Below, piece after piece: positions 59,594 to 64,000 of a DNA stretch of 64,000 nucleotides. A program made the translations under genes and the position numbers. Under the pieces are notes generated by a model. The model worked only from the letters and a program-made list of their open reading frames with translations. It was not told the origin of the DNA and ran no database searches. Every line of letters starts with the position of its first letter. The stretch's first letter is position 1. The stretch comes from CAVOJV01 sp963696325 (GTDB lineage: Bacteria; Pseudomonadota; Gammaproteobacteria; Competibacterales; Competibacteraceae): the NCBI GenBank assembly GCA_963696325.1, contig CAVOJV010000052.1, positions 5,987 through 69,986 on the forward strand, given 5' to 3'.

Positions 59594-61021
59594 CTATTCG
59601 AAAGTGACATTCTGGCGCCCGTACACGTCCTGAAAGCGAATGATATCGTCTTCGCCCAGGTAGCTGCCGGATTGCACCTCGATAAGCTCCAGAGGAATCT
59701 TGCCGGGGTTTTCCAGACGGTGCTGCGTGCCCAGCGGGATGTGGGTGGACTGGTTCTCGCTCAACAGGAAAACCTCGTCGCCCCGGGTAACGCGGGCCGT
59801 GCCGCTGACCACGATCCAGTGTTCGGCCCGGTGGTAGTGCATCTGCAAGGACAGCGTGGCGCCCGGGTTGACGGTAATGTGTTTGACCTGGAAGCGTGCC
59901 TGGTTATCGATGGAATCGTAAGCTCCCCAAGGGCGGTAAACCTTGCGATGGGAATGGTACTCCACGCGCTGGTCGGCCTTGAGCCGGTTGACGATGACCT
60001 TGACGTCCTGAACCCGGTCCTTGTGAGCCACCAGCACGGCGTCGCTGGTCTCTACCACCACCAGATCGTCGATGCCGACGGTAGCTACCAGGCGTCCACC
60101 GGAATTCAGGAAGGAATTACGGGTATCCACGGCCAGCACATCGCCGCTTATCACATTGCCGTTCGGGTCGCGATTACCCACCTGCCAGAGGGCGGACCAG
60201 GAGCCCACATCGTTCCAGCCCACCTTCAGGGGTATGACCACGGCGTTGGCGGTCTTTTCCATCACCGCGTAATCGATGGAGTCGCTGGGACAGGCCTCGA
60301 AAGCGGTCTTGCCGAGACGCAGGAAGTCCAGATCGGCCTGGCCGGCCGCGTAGGCTTCCCGGCAGGCGCCGTGAATCGCCGGGGCGAAACGTTCCAGTTC
60401 CTCCAGAAAGCGCGAAGCCTGGAACATGAACATGCCGCTGTTCCAAAAGTAAGCGCCAGAGTCGATATAGGCTTGGGCCGTGGCCGCGTCAGGTTTCTCG
60501 ACGAACCGCTCCACGCGGCATACGTCTCCTGCCGCCAGTGGTTGACCGGCTTTGATGTAGCCATAGCCGGTTTCCGGGGTTTCCGGCACGATGCCAAAGG
60601 TGATGAGCTTGCCGGCTTGGGCATGGGGAACGCCCCGCTCTACCGCCCGCTGGAATCCTTCCACATCGGTGATCACATGATCGGCGGGCAGCACCAGGAG
60701 CACCGGGTCTTCGCTTTGGGCCAGCGCATGTAAGGCGGCTACCGCCACGGCGGGCGCGGTGTTGCGACCGCTGGGTTCGAGAATCACCGCTGCCGGAACG
60801 ACGCCGATGCGGCGCACCTGTTCGGCTACCATGAAGCGGTGATCCTCATTGCAGATCACCAGGGGCGCTGCCATGTCAGCGATGCCGCTTACCCGCATCA
60901 GCGTGTTCTGCAGCAGGGTCTGCTGATCCACCAGAGGCAGGAACTGTTTGGGGTGCAGTTCCCGGGACAAGGGCCACAAGCGGCTGCCCGTGCCCCCGGA
61001 CAGGATGACGGGCACGAGCAT
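59594..61021 (-). CDS. manC: Mannose-1-phosphate guanylyltransferase / mannose-6-phosphate isomerase
   Basis: 475 residues. The nucleotidyltransferase signature SGGTGSRLWPLSRELHPKQF starts the protein, and EKPDAATAQAYIDSGAYFWN and WNDVGSWSALW follow. The C-terminal type II isomerase cupin shows LSLQMHYHRAEHWIVVSGTA. It makes GDP-mannose for capsule or exopolysaccharide. ATG 61021 shares its first base region with the ugd stop (TGATG), so it is coupled to ugd. Confidence 0.95.
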   Translation of the reverse strand: MLVPVILSGGTGSRLWPLSRELHPKQFLPLVDQQTLLQNTLMRVSGIADMAAPLVICNEDHRFMVAEQVRRIGVVPAAVILEPSGRNTAPAVAVAALHALAQSEDPVLLVLPADHVITDVEGFQRAVERGVPHAQAGKLITFGIVPETPETGYGYIKAGQPLAAGDVCRVERFVEKPDAATAQAYIDSGAYFWNSGMFMFQASRFLEELERFAPAIHGACREAYAAGQADLDFLRLGKTAFEACPSDSIDYAVMEKTANAVVIPLKVGWNDVGSWSALWQVGNRDPNGNVISGDVLAVDTRNSFLNSGGRLVATVGIDDLVVVETSDAVLVAHKDRVQDVKVIVNRLKADQRVEYHSHRKVYRPWGAYDSIDNQARFQVKHITVNPGATLSLQMHYHRAEHWIVVSGTARVTRGDEVFLLSENQSTHIPLGTQHRLENPGKIPLELIEVQSGSYLGEDDIIRFQDVYGRQNVTFE

Positions 61022-62364
61022 CAGCGTAAGTCCGGTAAAGTCTCGCCACGGCCGATGGCGTAGTAAGTGAAGCCGGCCTTGCTCATGAACTTCGGGTCAT
61101 AGACATTGCGGCCGTCGAATACCAGCGGGTTCTTCAGGGCCGACCTGATGGCGTCAAAGTCGGGGCTGCGAAAGATATTCCATTCGGTCACCAGCACCAG
61201 GGCGTCGGCGCCGGGCAGCGCTTCCTCGGGCTTGGTACACAGCACTAGGTCATCCCGCTCCCCGTAGAGGCGGTGGGTCTCCTGCATGGCGGCTGGATCA
61301 TAGGCCCGGACCGTCGCGCCGGCCGCCCACAACGCCTCCATCAATACCCGACTGGGGGCCTCGCGCATATCATCGGTCTTGGGTTTAAAGGCCAACCCCC
61401 ACAGGGCAAAGGTACGTCCCTGCAGTTCACCGCGGAAGTGGCGCTGGATCTTGTCGAACAGCACGCCCTTCTGGTCGTTGTTGACGGCTTCAACCGCGGT
61501 TAGCAGTTGTGCGTTATAACCGACTTCGCGGGCAGTGAACTCCAGGGCCTTGACATCCTTGGGAAAACAGGACCCGCCATAGCCGCAGCCGGGGTAGATG
61601 AAGTGATAACCGATGCGCGGATCGGCGCCAATGCCCATGCGCACGCGCTCGATGTCGGCGCCCAGGCGCTCCGCCAAGTTGGAGAGTTCGTTCATGAAGC
61701 TGATCTTGGTGGCCAGCAAGGCGTTGGCGGCGTACTTAGTCAGTTCAGCCGAGCGCACGTCCATTTCCACCAGGCGCTCACGGCTGCGGTTGAAGGGAGC
61801 GTAAAGCGCCCGCAGCAGTTCCGTGGTGCGCGGATTATCGGTGCCGATGATAATGCGATCGGGGCGCATGAAATCCTCGATGGCCGCGCCTTCCTTGAGA
61901 AATTCCGGGTTGGAGACAACGTCGAACTCGATGTCGCTGCCGCGCTTATCCAGGGCAGCCTGAACGGTGACGCGGACTTTGTCGGCGGTGCCTACGGGCA
62001 CGGTGGATTTGTTCACGATGATGCGGAAAGCTTCCATGTGCTCCCCGATGCCGCGCGCCACGGTCCGGACATGCTGCAAATCTGCGGAGCCATCCTCGTC
62101 AGGAGGGGTGCCAACGGCGATGAACTGAAACAAGCCGTGTGCGACGCCCTGAGCCACGTCGGTGGTGAAGGTCAACCGGCCATTCTGCGTGTTGCGTTTG
62201 ACCAAATCGTCCAGCCCCGGCTCGTAGATGGGTATTTCGCCCTGTTGCAGCCTCTCAATCTTGTGTTGATCGACGTCCACGCACAAAACATCATTACCCA
62301 CTTCCGCAAGACAGGCGCCCGTTACCAGGCCCACGTAGCCGGACCCAAAAATAGTAATTTTCAT
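61021..62364 (-). CDS. ugd: UDP-glucose 6-dehydrogenase
   Basis: 447 residues from ATG 62364. NAD-binding GSGYVGLVTGACLAEVGNDV, FIAVGTPPDEDGSADL and NKSTVPVGTADKV are clear, and the catalytic Cys is in YPGCGYGGSCFPKDVKALE. It makes UDP-glucuronate. First gene of the ugd-manC-manB group, which supplies precursors for an exopolysaccharide; no polymerase or glycosyltransferase of that pathway lies in the window. Confidence 0.95.
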   Translation of the reverse strand: MKITIFGSGYVGLVTGACLAEVGNDVLCVDVDQHKIERLQQGEIPIYEPGLDDLVKRNTQNGRLTFTTDVAQGVAHGLFQFIAVGTPPDEDGSADLQHVRTVARGIGEHMEAFRIIVNKSTVPVGTADKVRVTVQAALDKRGSDIEFDVVSNPEFLKEGAAIEDFMRPDRIIIGTDNPRTTELLRALYAPFNRSRERLVEMDVRSAELTKYAANALLATKISFMNELSNLAERLGADIERVRMGIGADPRIGYHFIYPGCGYGGSCFPKDVKALEFTAREVGYNAQLLTAVEAVNNDQKGVLFDKIQRHFRGELQGRTFALWGLAFKPKTDDMREAPSRVLMEALWAAGATVRAYDPAAMQETHRLYGERDDLVLCTKPEEALPGADALVLVTEWNIFRSPDFDAIRSALKNPLVFDGRNVYDPKFMSKAGFTYYAIGRGETLPDLR

Positions 62365-62747
62365 AAGTGTCACCTAATCAACTGCTCGAAGTTAGGGACC
62401 AGAGGTTGATTCCTGAGCAGAGAATTGTCTTCCATGATCCCGCGTGTTGCGCACGATAGCCGAGTTCACGCCCGTCTGGCAAGTTTTCAGCCCAGCCCTA
62501 GTGCTTTGATACTAGTGATCAATTTTGAAAGCTAGAACGCTATTCCATGGCGGGTGTCAAATTATTGTATAGACATGGTAATCTGTGGCTCAAATTAAAG
62601 TTATGACATGCTGGCGGGTGAAATATGAAAGCTAACGAGGACGTTCGCCACCGTGGGCTGTGGGGGCCGGGGCTGGCGCGCTTTGAGTCCCCCGGCGGGA
62701 ATGGGAATTCGCTGCTACCCTGCCGAAGCAAAGAGGGCATGGTTGTC
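62365..62747. promoter_or_regulatory. Divergent intergenic region, ugd and GGDEF gene
   Basis: Between 62510 and 62625 the DNA is AT-rich and likely holds promoters for both directions. GTGTCAAATTATTG and TTGTATAGACATGGTAAT are candidate core elements, none a firm consensus match. From 62625 an upstream open frame continues into the GGDEF gene but lacks conserved features. No terminator or riboswitch is recognised. Confidence 0.35.
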
Positions 62748-64000
62748 ATGCGGTTATCGATTAGCACGCGGCTTTTCTACAGCCATTTCTTGGTGGTATT
62801 GTTGGTATCCGGGGCCATCGGTAGTTATTTTTACATCACTGCCCTAGACAGCTTGCTGTACAGCATCCAGGCACGCCTGAAAAACAGCGCGGCGCTGCTG
62901 AGCCCTTCCCTGGATGCTACGTCTCTGGATGCTATCCGGGGACCTGAGGATAGCGTCCAGCCGGCTTACCAGCGGATGCTGCGTACGCTGCGAGACCACG
63001 CCAGCAGCAATGCGGATATCGCCTTTATCTACATCATGCGCCGGGAAAATGGGCGGGTCTCGTTTGTTGTTGATTCCGATGACTCGCCGCAGCAGGCGGT
63101 GCCTGGCAAGACCTTATCAGGACGTTACTGCTTCTCTTTTGGAGGGGTTTAGGCAGCCGTCCGCCGATGAGAAGGTTGTGAGCGATGAATGGGGTGATTT
63201 CCTGTCGGGTTACGCCCCGCTGAAGACGGATCAGGGTGAGTACCTGGTCGGTATCGATATGCGTGCCGACGTGGTGAGCCAGCAAATGCGTGATTTACGG
63301 TTGGCTGGCTTGGTGTCATTGCTGCTGTCCATCGTGTTGGCGGTGGTTTTCAGTCGTTTGCTGGCCCAGCATTTCCATAAGCCAATCCCTTTATTGATAG
63401 CGCATTGCCGGGAGATTGCGGAAGGCACGCTGGGCAAACAACTGAGCTTAAGGACTCACGATGATGAGCTGGATCAACTGATTATGGCCTTCAACGATAT
63501 GTCGCAGCGTCTGGATGACAGTCGCGCCCATCTGGAGCAAGTTAGCCATGCCCTGCAAGAGTCTCGCGATCAACTGGAGGTGCGGGTAATAGCGCGGACG
63601 GCGGAACTGGAGCAACTCAACCGGCAGTTGCGCTTGGAGGTCCAGGAGCGCCAGCACGCGTCCAAAAGGCCCTTCTGGATGCCGCCCGCACCGATGGTCT
63701 GACCGGTCTGCTGAACCGCCGGGCGATGTTGGAACTGCTGGAGTATGAAGCGAATCGGACTGCGCCGTCAGCACCTGTCATTTTGCGTCGTGCTGATAGA
63801 CATAGACCATTTCAAGCGGATTAACGACAATAACGGTCACGACGTGGGGGATCGGGTATTGGTGCATATGGGTGAACTATTGCGGGACGCGGTGAGGGCC
63901 CAGGATGCGGTGGCCCGCTGGGGGGGTGAGGAAATGCTGCTGCTATTGCCCGCCACGCGCCCGGAGGGAGCACGCCAAGTGGCGGAGAAGATTCGTGCCG
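62748..64000 (+). pseudogene. Membrane GGDEF-domain protein, frameshifted and cut by the window end
   Basis: From ATG 62748: an N-terminal helix (LFYSHFLVVLLVSGAIGSYF), a sensor region, a second helix (LAGLVSLLLSIVLAVVFSRL), HAMP (IAHCREIAEGTLGKQLSL), a coiled coil and a GGDEF domain. Three single-base shifts break it: near 63110, in the AAAA near 63664, and near 63760. Correct pieces are YQDVTASLLEGFRQPSADEK, TDGLTGLLNRRAM and VVLIDIDHFKRIND. The active-site loop is WGGEEM, not GGDEF/GGEEF. The 3' end lies beyond 64000. Confidence 0.75.

Noticed and set aside
1..64000. tRNA or rRNA genes
   Set aside because: No conserved 16S/23S segment and no convincing cloverleaf with a TTCGA-type T-loop was found by eye; short tRNAs could still be missed.

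Overview
The window looks like chromosomal DNA of a GC-rich gammaproteobacterium. The smc-zipA-ligA cluster (ZipA is largely confined to Gammaproteobacteria), pilU, sthA, queF-cysZ and a fused ATP sulfurylase/APS kinase all fit. The protein styles and the load of decaying IS elements resemble sulfur-oxidising Chromatiales/Thiotrichales or Competibacteraceae-like lineages, but that finer placement is inference. No rRNA, tRNA or CRISPR array was seen.

Region 1 (0-8.4 kb) is mostly a graveyard of mobile DNA. A DUF2238 membrane protein and an enoyl-CoA hydratase pair are followed by IS1, IS110, ISAs1, IS3, IS66 and serine-recombinase pieces. Only the IS110 and IS3 transposases look intact, and the IS3 copy sits inside the ISAs1 copy. 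Region 2 (8.4-11.7 kb) holds an acetaldehyde-type dehydrogenase with a DUF779 partner behind a probable sigma-54 promoter, and an orphan tungstate-binding protein (TupA). Region 3 (11.7-16.6 kb) is a mosaic. A group-4 glycosyltransferase gene is cut into two remnants, and between them lie a dead toxin-antitoxin pair, CHAT and RmlA fragments, an AT-rich GT-C-like membrane protein, an RmlC fragment, a DUF2092-like fragment and an IS91-like fragment. Region 4 (16.6-24.2 kb) carries arsS, endonuclease V, a ChaN-PDZ lipoprotein, small conserved proteins, and a two-gene ATPase operon behind an AT-rich operator-like array.

Region 5 (24.5-32.5 kb) is a type I secretion locus: an HlyD-type adaptor, a PrtD-type ABC exporter and an RTX protein. 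The RTX gene is preceded by a probable cyclic-di-GMP-I riboswitch with an overlapping terminator. The locus is decaying: the exporter 5' end is present three times, toxin-antitoxin cassettes have entered it, a MITE-like element lies in one cassette, and the RTX gene has three frameshifts, two of them provable from its own repeats. Region 6 (32.5-43.3 kb) holds two paralogous DUF4139 proteins, a metallo-hydrolase and the enigmatic pair SrfB (actin-fold ATPase) and SrfC (large GTPase). The pair is separated by two broken genes on the other strand.

Region 7 (43.3-62.4 kb) is core genome: ligA, zipA, smc, queF, cysZ, an aminotransferase, pilU, sthA, sat-cysC, a VanZ-like protein, and manB-manC-ugd, which make GDP-mannose and UDP-glucuronate for exopolysaccharide. 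The window ends in a frameshifted GGDEF gene. Single-base indels are common in accessory genes but absent from about 18 kb of core genes, so they look like real decay more than sequencing noise.
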